From Deltaproteobacteria bacterium (GTDB lineage Bacteria; Myxococcota_A; Polyangia; JACPQR01), in the NCBI GenBank assembly GCA_016190375.1, contig JACPQR010000011.1, positions 1 to 60,579 on the forward strand: a stretch of 60,579 nucleotides of DNA, given 5' to 3'. The notes beneath the pieces are model-generated. The model worked only from the letters and a program-made list of their open reading frames with translations. It was not told the DNA's origin and searched no databases. Both the position numbers and the translations under genes were made by a program. Positions 41,187-50,287 of the stretch are shown piece by piece. Within the stretch, counting starts at the first letter, position 1, and each line of letters starts with the position of its first letter.

Positions 41187-43156
41187 GATTCCTCACGAAC
41201 CAGGGCGAGACGAGCGAGTTCCGGCGGCGCTACCGCTGGATGCTCTCGATCTGCTCGGTCGCCTTCGGGATCCTCGCGGCAAGGCTGTTCTTCCTGCAGA
41301 TCCTTCAAGGAGACCATTACGAGGTCGAGAGCGAGAACAACTTCGTGCGGACGGTCGAGCTGCCGTCGACGCGTGGCATCATTCGCGACCGCGCAGGGCG
41401 CGTGATCGCCGAGAACCGGCCCTCGTACAACGTCTACGTCACGCCCGAGTTCTTCGATGAGAACAGGGGACTTCCCAGGCTCGTCGACTACCTCGGCCTC
41501 GGTGCCGAAGAGGCGCGGGCGCTGCGGGATCGGCTTCACAAGGTCACGGGGCTCAGGCGCTTCCAGCAGATCCTCGCGAGGGAGGACATCAACCGCGACC
41601 AGCTCGCGACCCTCGAGACGCACAAGCAGGAGCTGTCCGGCGTGCAGGTCGTCGCGGTGCCCATCCGGAGCTACCCGTTCGGAGCGGTCGCCGCGCACGC
41701 GCTCGGCTACATGAACGAGGTCTCGGCCGAGGAGCTCGGGGAGCTTCGCGGGCGGGGATACCGGCCGGGCGACCGCATCGGTCGGACGGGAATCGAGCGC
41801 GCCTGGGAGTCCTACCTGCGCGGCCACCGCGGCTGGCAGAAGTTCGTCGTGGACGCCAGGGGCGTCAAGAAGGCGAGCCACGTGCTCGACAGGATCGCCG
41901 GCGAGCAGCGCCAGGAGCCCGTTCCCGGCCAGGACCTTCGCCTCACGATCGACATGGAGCTGCAGAGGGCGATCGACCGCGCCTTCCGGGGGCTTCCTGC
42001 CGGCGCCGCGATGGTGGTCGACGTCCGCACGGGCCGGATCCTCGCCGCGTTCTCGAAGCCGTCGTTCGACCTGAACCTCATGACCTCGGGCGTCACGGTC
42101 GAGCAGGCGCGCGAGCTCGGCGACGACCCCTATCGGCCGCTCATCGACAAGACGCTCTACGAGAACTACTTCCCGGGATCGACGTTCAAGGTCGTCTCCG
42201 CGCTCGCGGGGCTCGAGGACGGGATCATCAGCCCGCGTGACCAGATCGTATGCAACGGCTGGCACGAGTTCGGGCGGCGCACGTTCCGCTGCGCTCGGGC
42301 CCACGGCGTCGTGGATCTCAAGAGCGCGATCGTGCAGTCGTGCAACGTCTTCTTCTACAAGCTCGCCGAGCAGGTCGGAATGGACCGCATCGCGCGATAC
42401 GCCTTCGACCTCGGGCTCGGCAGGCGAACAGGCATTGGGCTGAACGCGGAGAACCCGGGGTTCATCCCGACTCGGGCGTGGTACGCGCGCCACTACCCGA
42501 ATGCGTTCCGGCTCGGCTTCACGCTCAATGCGGCGATCGGGCAGGGCAACACGAAGGTCAACCTCCTGCAGCTCGCGCTCGCGTACGCCGCGATCGGCAA
42601 CGGCGGGTCCCTGTTCGTGCCCCAGGTCGTCGAGGCCGTGTCCGAGCCCGGCGGACAGGTCGTCCAGGAGTTCGGGCCGCGCCTCCGCCGTCGCCTCCAG
42701 GTCAGCCCCGAGCACCTGGCGCTCCTGCGCGAGGCGCTGGTCGGAGTCGTGCAGGACCCGGGTGGGACGGCCTACGAGAACCGCCTGGAGGACATCACGG
42801 TCGCGGGCAAGACCGGTACGGCCCAGGTCGCTCATCGGACGCCCCAGCCCGGTGAGGACCGCCGGCAGGCCTGGTATCAGAACCGTGATCACGCCTGGTT
42901 CGCCGGCTACGCGCCCGCGGAAGACCCGCAGATAGCGATCGTCGTCCTCGTCGAGCACGGCGGGAACGGCGGACGAAACGCGGCGCCGCTCGCGATGCGG
43001 ATCGTCGCCGACTACTTCCACGAGATCTCCCCGGACGCGCCGGCGGCCGTCCTCGCGCAGGGCTCGGAGGAACCGGAAGACGAGGGGCGGCCGCGCGCGG
43101 GTCGGACCTACCGCGAGGGAGCGCGTCAGGCCACGCCGGCCTCGATTCACCGGTGA
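41183..43156 (+). CDS. mrdA: Penicillin-binding protein 2 (elongation transpeptidase)
   Basis: 657 residues from a coupled GTG. One N-terminal transmembrane helix (about 22-38), a pedestal domain beginning with STRGIIRDRAGRVIAENRP, and the transpeptidase domain with STFK (Ser333), SCN (in VQSCNVFFYKL) and KTGT (VAGKTGTAQV). It makes 4-3 peptidoglycan cross-links during elongation with RodA and is the target of mecillinam-type beta-lactams. The last 40 residues are Glu/Arg-rich and beyond the family core. Confidence 0.95.
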   Translation: MRFLTNQGETSEFRRRYRWMLSICSVAFGILAARLFFLQILQGDHYEVESENNFVRTVELPSTRGIIRDRAGRVIAENRPSYNVYVTPEFFDENRGLPRLVDYLGLGAEEARALRDRLHKVTGLRRFQQILAREDINRDQLATLETHKQELSGVQVVAVPIRSYPFGAVAAHALGYMNEVSAEELGELRGRGYRPGDRIGRTGIERAWESYLRGHRGWQKFVVDARGVKKASHVLDRIAGEQRQEPVPGQDLRLTIDMELQRAIDRAFRGLPAGAAMVVDVRTGRILAAFSKPSFDLNLMTSGVTVEQARELGDDPYRPLIDKTLYENYFPGSTFKVVSALAGLEDGIISPRDQIVCNGWHEFGRRTFRCARAHGVVDLKSAIVQSCNVFFYKLAEQVGMDRIARYAFDLGLGRRTGIGLNAENPGFIPTRAWYARHYPNAFRLGFTLNAAIGQGNTKVNLLQLALAYAAIGNGGSLFVPQVVEAVSEPGGQVVQEFGPRLRRRLQVSPEHLALLREALVGVVQDPGGTAYENRLEDITVAGKTGTAQVAHRTPQPGEDRRQAWYQNRDHAWFAGYAPAEDPQIAIVVLVEHGGNGGRNAAPLAMRIVADYFHEISPDAPAAVLAQGSEEPEDEGRPRAGRTYREGARQATPASIHR

Positions 43157-44274
43157 GCCCGGCGATGTCGTCCCGCGCATCGGTCCTCGGCGTTCGGCTT
43201 CGCGAGCACTTCGACTGGGCCCTCTTCGCGGCCGCGTCCGCGATCGCGATCGTCGGAGTGATCAACCTCTACAGCGCCGCCAGCGTGGCCAGGACCGAGC
43301 TGTACATCACCCAGATCTACTGGCTCGCGCTGGGTGCCGGCGTCGCGGTGCTCGTGGCAGCGATCGACTACCGCCACTACGAACGCTTCGGCTACGTGAT
43401 CTACGGGATCGGCATCCTGCTCCTGGGGCTCTTGTTCGTCGTGGGCCGGGAGGTGCGGGGCTCGACCCGCTGGCTCGGCGTCGGGGCGTTCTCGCTGCAG
43501 CCGTCCGAGCTCATGAAGATCTGCCTGGTCGTCGCGCTCGCGAAGTTCCTGCACAACGACGCCAAGCAAGAGGGTCGGAACCTGAGGGACCTGGTCATCC
43601 CGGGCGCGATGGTGGCGCTGCCGATGGTGTTCATCCTCCTTCAGCCCGATCTCGGAACGGCGCTGATCCTCGCCCTGACCTTCCTGTCCATCATGATGCT
43701 GACGCGGCTGAAGCTGCGCTCGTTCCTCACGCTCGTCCTGGTCGGCGTCATCTCGGCGCCGATCACGTGGGCATACCTCCTCAAGGACTACCAGAAGGAG
43801 CGCCTGCTCTCGTTCCTCAAGCCGAGCGAGGACGTCCTCGGGCGCGGGTGGCACGCGCGCCAGTCGATCGTCGCCATCGGCTCGGGCCGCTGGTTCGGCA
43901 AGGGGTTTCTGCAAGGGACCCAGAACCAGCACCGCTTCCTGCCGGACCAGCACACGGATTTCCCGTTCCCGGTCTGGGCGGAGGAGCACGGCTTCGTGGG
44001 CGCGATACTCCTGCTCGGCATCTACTTCTTCCTGGTCGTATGGGCCGTGAAGATCGCGAGCCAGGCCAAGGACCGCTTTGGCGCGGTCATCGCCGTGGGC
44101 GTCGGCGCGATCCTGTTCTGGCACACTATCATCAACGTCGGCATGGTCACGGGGCTACTACCCGTCGTCGGCGTCACGCTGCCGCTCTTTTCCTATGGCG
44201 GCTCGTCGGTGCTGACGGTGCTCATCGGGATTGGCCTGCTCATGAACGTCTCGATGCGTCGCTTCAGGTTCTGA
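43153..44274 (+). CDS. rodA: RodA peptidoglycan glycosyltransferase (SEDS family)
   Basis: 373 residues, about ten transmembrane helices. SEDS hallmarks: VRGSTRWLGVGAFSLQPSEL, ALILALTFLS and GVTLPLFSYGGSSVLTVLIG. It polymerises lipid II glycan strands in partnership with PBP2, whose gene it overlaps by GTGA. GTG 43153 is chosen for that overlap; ATG 43165 is also possible. Confidence 0.95.
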   Translation: MSPAMSSRASVLGVRLREHFDWALFAAASAIAIVGVINLYSAASVARTELYITQIYWLALGAGVAVLVAAIDYRHYERFGYVIYGIGILLLGLLFVVGREVRGSTRWLGVGAFSLQPSELMKICLVVALAKFLHNDAKQEGRNLRDLVIPGAMVALPMVFILLQPDLGTALILALTFLSIMMLTRLKLRSFLTLVLVGVISAPITWAYLLKDYQKERLLSFLKPSEDVLGRGWHARQSIVAIGSGRWFGKGFLQGTQNQHRFLPDQHTDFPFPVWAEEHGFVGAILLLGIYFFLVVWAVKIASQAKDRFGAVIAVGVGAILFWHTIINVGMVTGLLPVVGVTLPLFSYGGSSVLTVLIGIGLLMNVSMRRFRF

Positions 44275-44280
44275 CCCGTC

Positions 44281-45777
44281 TTGCGAACTCACCTCCTGTT
44301 CCTGATGCTCGAGGATCTCGTCGTTTGGGCGGGGTTCGGGACCGTCTTTGCGCTGTTGATTGCGTGGTGGCTGGCGCCCGTGGCCGCGCGACCGCGGCTG
44401 CGTGCCGCGATCGTCTTCCTGATCGGCGGAGCGATCCTCACGACCATCGGACACGCGGCGGGCGTCAGGGTCGTCCGGTACATCGGGGCAGTCGCGATCG
44501 CGGTGGCGCTCGTCCGATCGGTCCTGGTCGTCGTCTTCGACCTCCTGCCGTTCCTTCGGGGCACGCCGAAGATCGTCCGGGACATCAACACGGGCCTCGT
44601 CTACTTCGTGGCGTTCATGGTCGTCCTTAGGGGCTTCGGCGTGCAGCTCGACTCGATCCTCACGACGAGCGCGCTCCTCACCGCCGTCGTCGGCTTCGCG
44701 CTGCAGGACACGCTCGGAAACCTCGTCGCCGGGCTGGCGCTGCAGGCGCAGCGTCCGTTCTCGGTGGGCGACTGGATCGAGGTCGAGGGCACCTCGGGGA
44801 GCTCGGCCAAGGCGGGCAAGGTCCTCGAGATGAACTGGCGGGCGACGAAGGTCGTCACCCTGGACCGCGTCGAGATCATCTATCCGAACTCCGTCCTCGC
44901 GAAGAGCGCGGTGACGAACTTCTCGCTTCCCGACCTCGTGTCGCGACGAAACCTCTTCGTCAACGCGACGTACGACCATCCGCCCGACACGGTCTGTCAG
45001 GTGCTCCTCGCGGCGGTGAGCGCGTGTGAGGGCGTGCTCGGGGAGCCGGCCCCCTCGGTGGTCGTCAAGAGCTTCGACCACTCGGGTCCGCAGTACTGGG
45101 TGCGCTACTACATCGACGACTTCGCGAGCCGCGACGCGATGGACGGCTTCATCCTCAACCGGATGTGGTACGCGTTGCGCCGCGAAGGGATCGAGATCCC
45201 CTACCAGACCCAGACGCTCTTCCTGCACGAGATGAGCGACGAGCGGGCGGAGCGGGCGCGAGCGCGGTCGGTCGCCTCGCGCCTGGCCTCGCTCGGGAAG
45301 GTCGACTTCCTGCAGCCGATCCCCGAGGGCGACATGAGGCGGCTGGCCGAGCGCGCCCGGATCCGCGAGTTCGCGGAGGGCGAGACGGTCCTGCGGCAGG
45401 GCGATCAAGGGTCGAGCTTCTTCGTGATCCGCGAGGGCGAGCTGGGCGTCCACGTCTCGGGCTCCGACGGCGTCGAGCGGCTCGTGGCGCTGCTCGGAGC
45501 GGGGAACTTCTTCGGCGAGATGTCGCTGATGACGGGAGAGCCCCGCACCGCAACCGTCCGGGCTATTGGCCGCGTCGAGCTGTACGAGATCGACCACGAG
45601 ATGTTCGCGGAGGTGCTCATGGGCCACGGCGAGATCGCGGACGCGATGAGCGCGATCCTCGCCCAGCGCCAGCTCGCCCTCGGCGACCGGTCCTCCGTCG
45701 CCGCAGAGGCGGCCAACACGGTCGAGAAGCGCTCGGAGGTGCTGCTTCAGAGGATCAAGCGGTTCTTCCACCTGTGA
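44281..45777 (+). CDS. MscS-family channel fused to a cyclic-nucleotide-binding domain
   Basis: 498 residues. About four transmembrane helices (to about 130), the MscS pore and beta domain (LTAVVGFALQDTLGNLVAGL, then RPFSVGDWIEVEG), a carboxy cage, and from about 345 a cNMP-binding domain (EGETVLRQGDQGSSFFVIRE, then GNFFGEMSLMTGEPRTATVR, the FGE...R(T/S)A phosphate-binding cassette). Such fusions are the bCNG branch of MscS; some gate poorly by tension and may respond to cAMP or cGMP. TTG 44281 is close behind rodA; ATG 44305 is an alternative start. Confidence 0.9.
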   Translation: MRTHLLFLMLEDLVVWAGFGTVFALLIAWWLAPVAARPRLRAAIVFLIGGAILTTIGHAAGVRVVRYIGAVAIAVALVRSVLVVVFDLLPFLRGTPKIVRDINTGLVYFVAFMVVLRGFGVQLDSILTTSALLTAVVGFALQDTLGNLVAGLALQAQRPFSVGDWIEVEGTSGSSAKAGKVLEMNWRATKVVTLDRVEIIYPNSVLAKSAVTNFSLPDLVSRRNLFVNATYDHPPDTVCQVLLAAVSACEGVLGEPAPSVVVKSFDHSGPQYWVRYYIDDFASRDAMDGFILNRMWYALRREGIEIPYQTQTLFLHEMSDERAERARARSVASRLASLGKVDFLQPIPEGDMRRLAERARIREFAEGETVLRQGDQGSSFFVIREGELGVHVSGSDGVERLVALLGAGNFFGEMSLMTGEPRTATVRAIGRVELYEIDHEMFAEVLMGHGEIADAMSAILAQRQLALGDRSSVAAEAANTVEKRSEVLLQRIKRFFHL

Positions 45778-45820
45778 CCCTGCGGCCCCGTGGCTCGCAG
45801 CGCGTGCTACGCTACCGCGT

Positions 45821-46018
45821 GTGCCGAGGACCGGTGGCAGGACCGGGAGGGGCGATGATCCGCTTCGCATTCCGGAGGTGCGTGAGAGGACGATTCATGA
45901 GCTCGAGGAGCGCCTCGCCGACCCGGATCTCGATGCTCGGGGGCGCAACCGGATCCTCCGTCGGCTCAAGGAGCTCGCTCGCAAGCCGGCGCGGCGCGCG
46001 CACGGCGCCGATCGGTAG
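45821..46018 (+). CDS. Small basic hypothetical protein
   Basis: 65 residues from GTG. Mostly one charged helix (RERTIHELEERLADPDLDAR, then ILRRLKELARKPARRAHG). No family recognised. It ends 12 bp before the TPR gene, and the Shine-Dalgarno is weak. Confidence 0.42.
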   Translation: MPRTGGRTGRGDDPLRIPEVRERTIHELEERLADPDLDARGRNRILRRLKELARKPARRAHGADR

Positions 46019-46030
46019 GGAGCAGGAAGC

Positions 46031-46561
46031 GTGATGGCATCAACCGTCGAATGGATGGTCGAGCAGATCAAGGAACGGTCGGCCTCGCTGCTCGAGGATA
46101 GTGCCTCCGACCTCTTCGGCCTCTTCGGCGACGACGAGCGTGCTCTCGAGGCTGGGCTCGCCCAGCTCGAATCGGCCGCTCGGCTGGTTGCCCCGGGCCT
46201 GGACGCTCGGCTCCTCAGGGCGCGGATTCTCGCGAACCTCGGCAGGGAGCTCGAGGCGACCAGGGCTCTGAAGGCCGTGGCTCACGAGCGCCCTCGCGAC
46301 CCCCACGTCCTGGCGGAGCTGGCGTCGATAGCAGAGGATGCCGGTCGCGCCAAGGAGGCACTCGAGCTCTATCGGAGGGCAGTCGAAGCGCTCCGTCCCG
46401 CCGAACCAGGCGCTCAGTATCTCGTGATCGGATACGTCGCATGTCTCGCCCACGCGGGCCGCGTCCGGGAAGCGCTCCGCCTCCGCCGTCAATGGGTGCA
46501 GCGCCTGGGCAAGGCCCGAAAGCCACGGCGGGCATTGCAGCGGTGGACCGCAGGCGGGTGA
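46031..46561 (+). CDS. TPR-repeat protein
   Basis: 176 residues. About three tetratricopeptide-like helical pairs (RLLRARILANLGRELEATRA, DPHVLAELASIAEDAGRAKE, and YVACLAHAGRVREALRLRRQ). No signal peptide. GTG 46031 and ATG 46034 are adjacent possible starts behind GGAGCAGGAAGC. A protein-protein interaction role is likely; the partner is unknown. Confidence 0.65.
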   Translation: MMASTVEWMVEQIKERSASLLEDSASDLFGLFGDDERALEAGLAQLESAARLVAPGLDARLLRARILANLGRELEATRALKAVAHERPRDPHVLAELASIAEDAGRAKEALELYRRAVEALRPAEPGAQYLVIGYVACLAHAGRVREALRLRRQWVQRLGKARKPRRALQRWTAGG

Positions 46562-46573
46562 CCGCCTCGCCGA

Positions 46574-47431
46574 TCACTCGTAGCCGAGCTCGTCCGCGTT
46601 GCGGCGCACGAAGCCTCCGACGAGCGCCGCCTGGAGGAAGACGACCAGGTTGAGGGCCGTGGCCTCGAGCGCTTCCCCGAGGAAAGGGATCCGGCCGAAC
46701 AGCAGCGAAGCGAGCCGTCCGACGGTCGCCCAAACCACGCCGGCCGCGAGGAACAGCGCGACCAGACGGAGGTAAGAGATCGGAGCGCGCGAGACGATCC
46801 GGATCCAGGTCACCGGCCAGACCGCGCCGATGGTGCTCCGGGTGAGGACCACGCCGAGGATCGCTGCGGGGGCGAGGGCGAGCCCTATGAAGACGAGGGC
46901 CAGCGGCGCGAGCGAACCGCGCTCGAGCATCTCTCCCGCGCGGCGGTCGAGGACCAACCAGACGATGATCGGGGCGAGCGCGACGAGGGCGCACACGACG
47001 CCCCTCGCGACGTCCCTGATCAGGGTCCACGCGTCCTCGAATGCGTCGGACGGTCCGGGCAGGCCCTCGCGCCCGCGACCGACGTGCTCCACGATCCGGA
47101 AGTAGTAGCCGGACAGGGCCGCGAGGTAGACCACGCGAAAGGCGCCGCCGACCATCGGGAGCGAGGTCAGAAGCTCCGGCATGGCCAGCGCGACGGCGAC
47201 CGCGAGCCCCGCGAGCGTGAACGGACGTCGCAGATCGCCGAGCAGCGACTCCGAAGGGCCCGCGACGGTCGAAAACACGGTCCGGAGCGGTCCGTCGCAC
47301 CCCTCCTTCGAGCAGACGTCGATGAAACCGGGGCCCGCCTTGACCCTTCTCACGCAGTCCTCGCAATGCGCAGCGCCGCAGCGCGTGCACTCGCGGGACG
47401 CCTCTGCCTGGGGATGGCGCGCGCAGAGCAC
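46574..47431 (-). CDS. Zinc-finger (B-box-like) multi-pass membrane protein
   Basis: 285 residues from GTG. The N-terminal C-x2-H...CTRCGAAHCEDC...C cluster (about 3-45) resembles a B-box/treble-clef zinc site, followed by five or six transmembrane helices with a DUF4013-like arrangement (for example LTLAGLAVAVALAMPELLTS). Zinc finger plus membrane helices are common in myxobacteria. Function is unknown. Confidence 0.65.
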   Translation of the reverse strand: MLCARHPQAEASRECTRCGAAHCEDCVRRVKAGPGFIDVCSKEGCDGPLRTVFSTVAGPSESLLGDLRRPFTLAGLAVAVALAMPELLTSLPMVGGAFRVVYLAALSGYYFRIVEHVGRGREGLPGPSDAFEDAWTLIRDVARGVVCALVALAPIIVWLVLDRRAGEMLERGSLAPLALVFIGLALAPAAILGVVLTRSTIGAVWPVTWIRIVSRAPISYLRLVALFLAAGVVWATVGRLASLLFGRIPFLGEALEATALNLVVFLQAALVGGFVRRNADELGYE

Positions 47432-47484
47432 ACTCGATCCGTATCACGATACCCTTCTGTGAGGTCGCGTACTACGCTGGGCGC

Positions 47485-49449
47485 GTGCAGAGGTTCGCGT
47501 ACCTCGCTCTCGTCGCGCTCGGAGCCTGCGGCGACGAGGACGCGCCCGCCGATCACGCGGACGCCGGCAGAGACGCGGGGCGTGACGCCGCCGCAGCGGA
47601 CGGTGGGGCCGACGGTGGCTGCGAGAGCGATGGGAGCGGACAGGGCGAGGTCCTCGGCCTTCGCGTCGGCGGTTCGTGCTCCTGCGGCTCGGCCGTCCTC
47701 CTTCCGCGCGTCCTGGTGGACGGTGTCTGGCTCGGGGGAGGCGACGACGGAACGTGCAGCGTGGGCGCCGGCGGGGAGGTGGTCTGCCCGGCGAGGGACG
47801 GCCAGGTCTCCGCTCGCCTCGACGGCGACGCGCTCGACGTCCGCTTCACCGCGGGGGACGAAGCGGTCGTGGTCGGGGGGCTCGAGCTCGCGGGAGACGC
47901 CATGATCCCTGGCGCCACGACGTGGTTCTCGAACGGCTTGCAGTCCTGGTCGCAGAGCGGCGCCATCTCGCTCGGCCCGCCGGCGCCGGAGGAGGATCTG
48001 GCCGAGGCGCTCGTGACCCGGGGAGACGGCGAGGTCCTCCGCGGAGGTCGCGAGCTATCCTGGTGGTTCACCGCCGTGGGCGGCGGCGGCTGCACGCTCG
48101 TGGCGGGCGCGGTGTCGGCAGAGCGGTTCCATCCCTGGGCTCAGGCCGGCCTCGACGCGGCCGGCGGGATCGCGCTCCGCGTCGCGTCCGGTGGGGCCGG
48201 CGAACAGGTCGCGGTCGGCGCGGGACAATCGATCGACGCCGAGACCTGGCGCGTCGAGATCGGCGATGACGCGGCCGCCCTGCTCGAGCGGTACGGTCGG
48301 GCGCTGCCGTCGCGGCGGTCGGCCACCCCGGTCGCCGCCGAGGCTGGCTGGAACTCCTGGTACGAGCTCTGGGACGGAGTCGACGAAGAGGCAGTGCTGC
48401 AGAACGCGCTCCTGGCGCGCGAGGTCCTCGGTCCACGGCTGCCTCAGGGCACACCCCTCAGGATCGTCGTCGACGACGGCTGGGAGGTCTCGTGGGGCGA
48501 GTGGGAGCCGAACGAGAAGTTCCCGTCGGGCCTGGACGGGCTCGCGGCCGACCTGCACGACCAGGGCTTCGAGGTGGGGGTGTGGCTGGCGCCGCTCCTC
48601 GTGGACGCCCAGAGCTCGCTCGTCGCCGAGCACCCGGACTGGTTCGTCGGCGGCGCGAGCTACTCCGTGTTCGGCGAGGGAGAGCTGCGAATCCTCGACC
48701 CGACGAGCCCCGAGGCGGCCGAGCACCTCGCCGGGGTGATACGGCGACTCGTCGCGTGGGGCTACGACTTCCTCAAGATCGACTTCCTGTTCGCGGGTGC
48801 CTACGAGGGGCACCGCGCCCAGCCCGTGACGGGCCTCGAGGCCTATCGCAGGGCCCTGAGCGTCATCCGAGAAGCGGCTGGAGAGGACGTCGTCCTGCTC
48901 GCGGTCGGAGCACCCGGTCCGCCGAGCTTCCCGATGGTCGACGGCTGGCGCTTCGGCGGCGACATCGTGTTGCCGCTCTTCGGCCCGTCGTGGCCCTTCG
49001 TCGCGAACGTGGCGAGGAGCCTCTCCGTGCGCTTCCCGCTGTGCTTCGCCACACTGTGCGACGCGGACCCTCCGATCCTTCGCACGCTCGAGCGGGACGA
49101 GGTCGAGGCGGGTGGCTGGATCGTGGCGCTCTCGGGAGGCGCGCTCTTCCTCTCCGACGATCTTCGTCTTCTCGACGCCGACCGCCCGGGCTGGATCCTC
49201 GACGAGGAACGGGTGGCCCTTCCCCTCGGCGGAATGCCGTCGATCCCGGAGGATCCGTTCGGCATCGACGCACCCGAGGAGCTGGTGAGCGCGATCGCCG
49301 ACGAGATGGCCGGCCAGACTCGCCACCTCGTGCCGCTCGTGTGGCGCGCACCGGACGGTGCTCGGATCGCCTGGAACGCGAGCGACGAGGAGGCAACCGT
49401 CGGTGACGTCGTCGTTCCACCGCACGCTGCGAGGGTCCTCGGACCCTGA
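47485..49449 (+). CDS. GH36-like glycoside hydrolase lipoprotein
   Basis: 654 residues. LGAC lipobox (about 12-15), an Asp/Ala-rich linker with many DAG units, an N-terminal beta-sandwich (about 55-280), then a TIM barrel (about 285-560). WNSWYELWDG opens the barrel; YDFLKIDFLFAG carries the expected nucleophile Asp, as in the KxD motif of GH36/GH27 alpha-galactosidases; GWRFGGDI may hold the acid/base Asp. The specific sugar is not visible. An exported surface lipoprotein with a possible role in prey or plant polysaccharide use. Confidence 0.75.
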   Translation: MQRFAYLALVALGACGDEDAPADHADAGRDAGRDAAAADGGADGGCESDGSGQGEVLGLRVGGSCSCGSAVLLPRVLVDGVWLGGGDDGTCSVGAGGEVVCPARDGQVSARLDGDALDVRFTAGDEAVVVGGLELAGDAMIPGATTWFSNGLQSWSQSGAISLGPPAPEEDLAEALVTRGDGEVLRGGRELSWWFTAVGGGGCTLVAGAVSAERFHPWAQAGLDAAGGIALRVASGGAGEQVAVGAGQSIDAETWRVEIGDDAAALLERYGRALPSRRSATPVAAEAGWNSWYELWDGVDEEAVLQNALLAREVLGPRLPQGTPLRIVVDDGWEVSWGEWEPNEKFPSGLDGLAADLHDQGFEVGVWLAPLLVDAQSSLVAEHPDWFVGGASYSVFGEGELRILDPTSPEAAEHLAGVIRRLVAWGYDFLKIDFLFAGAYEGHRAQPVTGLEAYRRALSVIREAAGEDVVLLAVGAPGPPSFPMVDGWRFGGDIVLPLFGPSWPFVANVARSLSVRFPLCFATLCDADPPILRTLERDEVEAGGWIVALSGGALFLSDDLRLLDADRPGWILDEERVALPLGGMPSIPEDPFGIDAPEELVSAIADEMAGQTRHLVPLVWRAPDGARIAWNASDEEATVGDVVVPPHAARVLGP

Positions 49450-49460
49450 CCGACGCCGTT

Positions 49461-50273
49461 CTACAGCCGTCGATGCTGGAGCGCCGGCAGCTCACGGCGG
49501 GCTCGCTCGAGCGCGGCCGGGTCCAGCTCCGCGAGCGCGATCGCATCACCATCGGCGACCTCGGCGAGGGCCCTCCCCCAGGGATCGAGGATGATGCTGT
49601 GGCCGTAGGTCACGCGCTTCGAATCGTGCCGGCCGACCTGTGCGGCGGCGAGCACGAAGCACTGGTTCTCGATCGCCCGCGCGGTCAGGAGCGGGTGCCA
49701 GTGGTCCTTGCCGGTGTAGGCGGTGAAGGCGCTCGGGACCACCAGGATCTCCGCCCCGCGGCGCACGAGCTCGCGGTAGAGCTCCGGGAACCTGAGGTCG
49801 TAGCAAACCGACAGCCCGATCGTGCCCAGCTCCGTCGTCGCGACGACGGGCTCGCGTCCCGGCAGCACCGTGCGCGACTCCTCGTAGCGGGCACCGTCCG
49901 GGATCGCGACGTCGAAGAGGTGGATCTTCCGGTAGTGCCCGACGATCTGCCCGCGAGGGTCGACAAACAGGCAGGCGTTGTACGTCCGCGCCGGATCGTC
50001 CGACCGCTCCGGAAATCCACCCGCGATGAGGTGGATCCGGCGATTCGTGGCGAGCTCGCGCAGGACTGCGAGGATCGGACCTCCGTCCGGCACCGGCTCG
50101 GCCAGAGCGACCCGATCCGCCTCGGGCCCCATGAAGGCAAAGTTCTCGGGAAGCAGGACGACAGACGCACCGCGGTCCGCGGCCGCACCGACCAGCTCGC
50201 GGGCCCTCGCGAGGTTCTTCGCCACGTCGGCGACGGAGGTGAGCTGCACGACGGCGGCGATGTGCTTGTTCAT
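49461..50273 (-). CDS. Nitrilase-superfamily amidase (Nit1/Nit2-like)
   Basis: 270 residues, full family length. The Glu-Lys-Cys triad is clear: LLPENFAFMG, GHYRKIHLFDVAIP and LSVCYDLRFPELYR. The match to RFPELYR and IHLFD places it with deaminated-glutathione amidase/omega-amidase types (metabolite repair), not with true nitrilases. Cytoplasmic. It begins 14 bp after the PQQ-propeller gene on the same strand. Confidence 0.9.
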   Translation of the reverse strand: MNKHIAAVVQLTSVADVAKNLARARELVGAAADRGASVVLLPENFAFMGPEADRVALAEPVPDGGPILAVLRELATNRRIHLIAGGFPERSDDPARTYNACLFVDPRGQIVGHYRKIHLFDVAIPDGARYEESRTVLPGREPVVATTELGTIGLSVCYDLRFPELYRELVRRGAEILVVPSAFTAYTGKDHWHPLLTARAIENQCFVLAAAQVGRHDSKRVTYGHSIILDPWGRALAEVADGDAIALAELDPAALERARRELPALQHRRL

Positions 50274-50287
50274 GCGTGGAAGGACGG

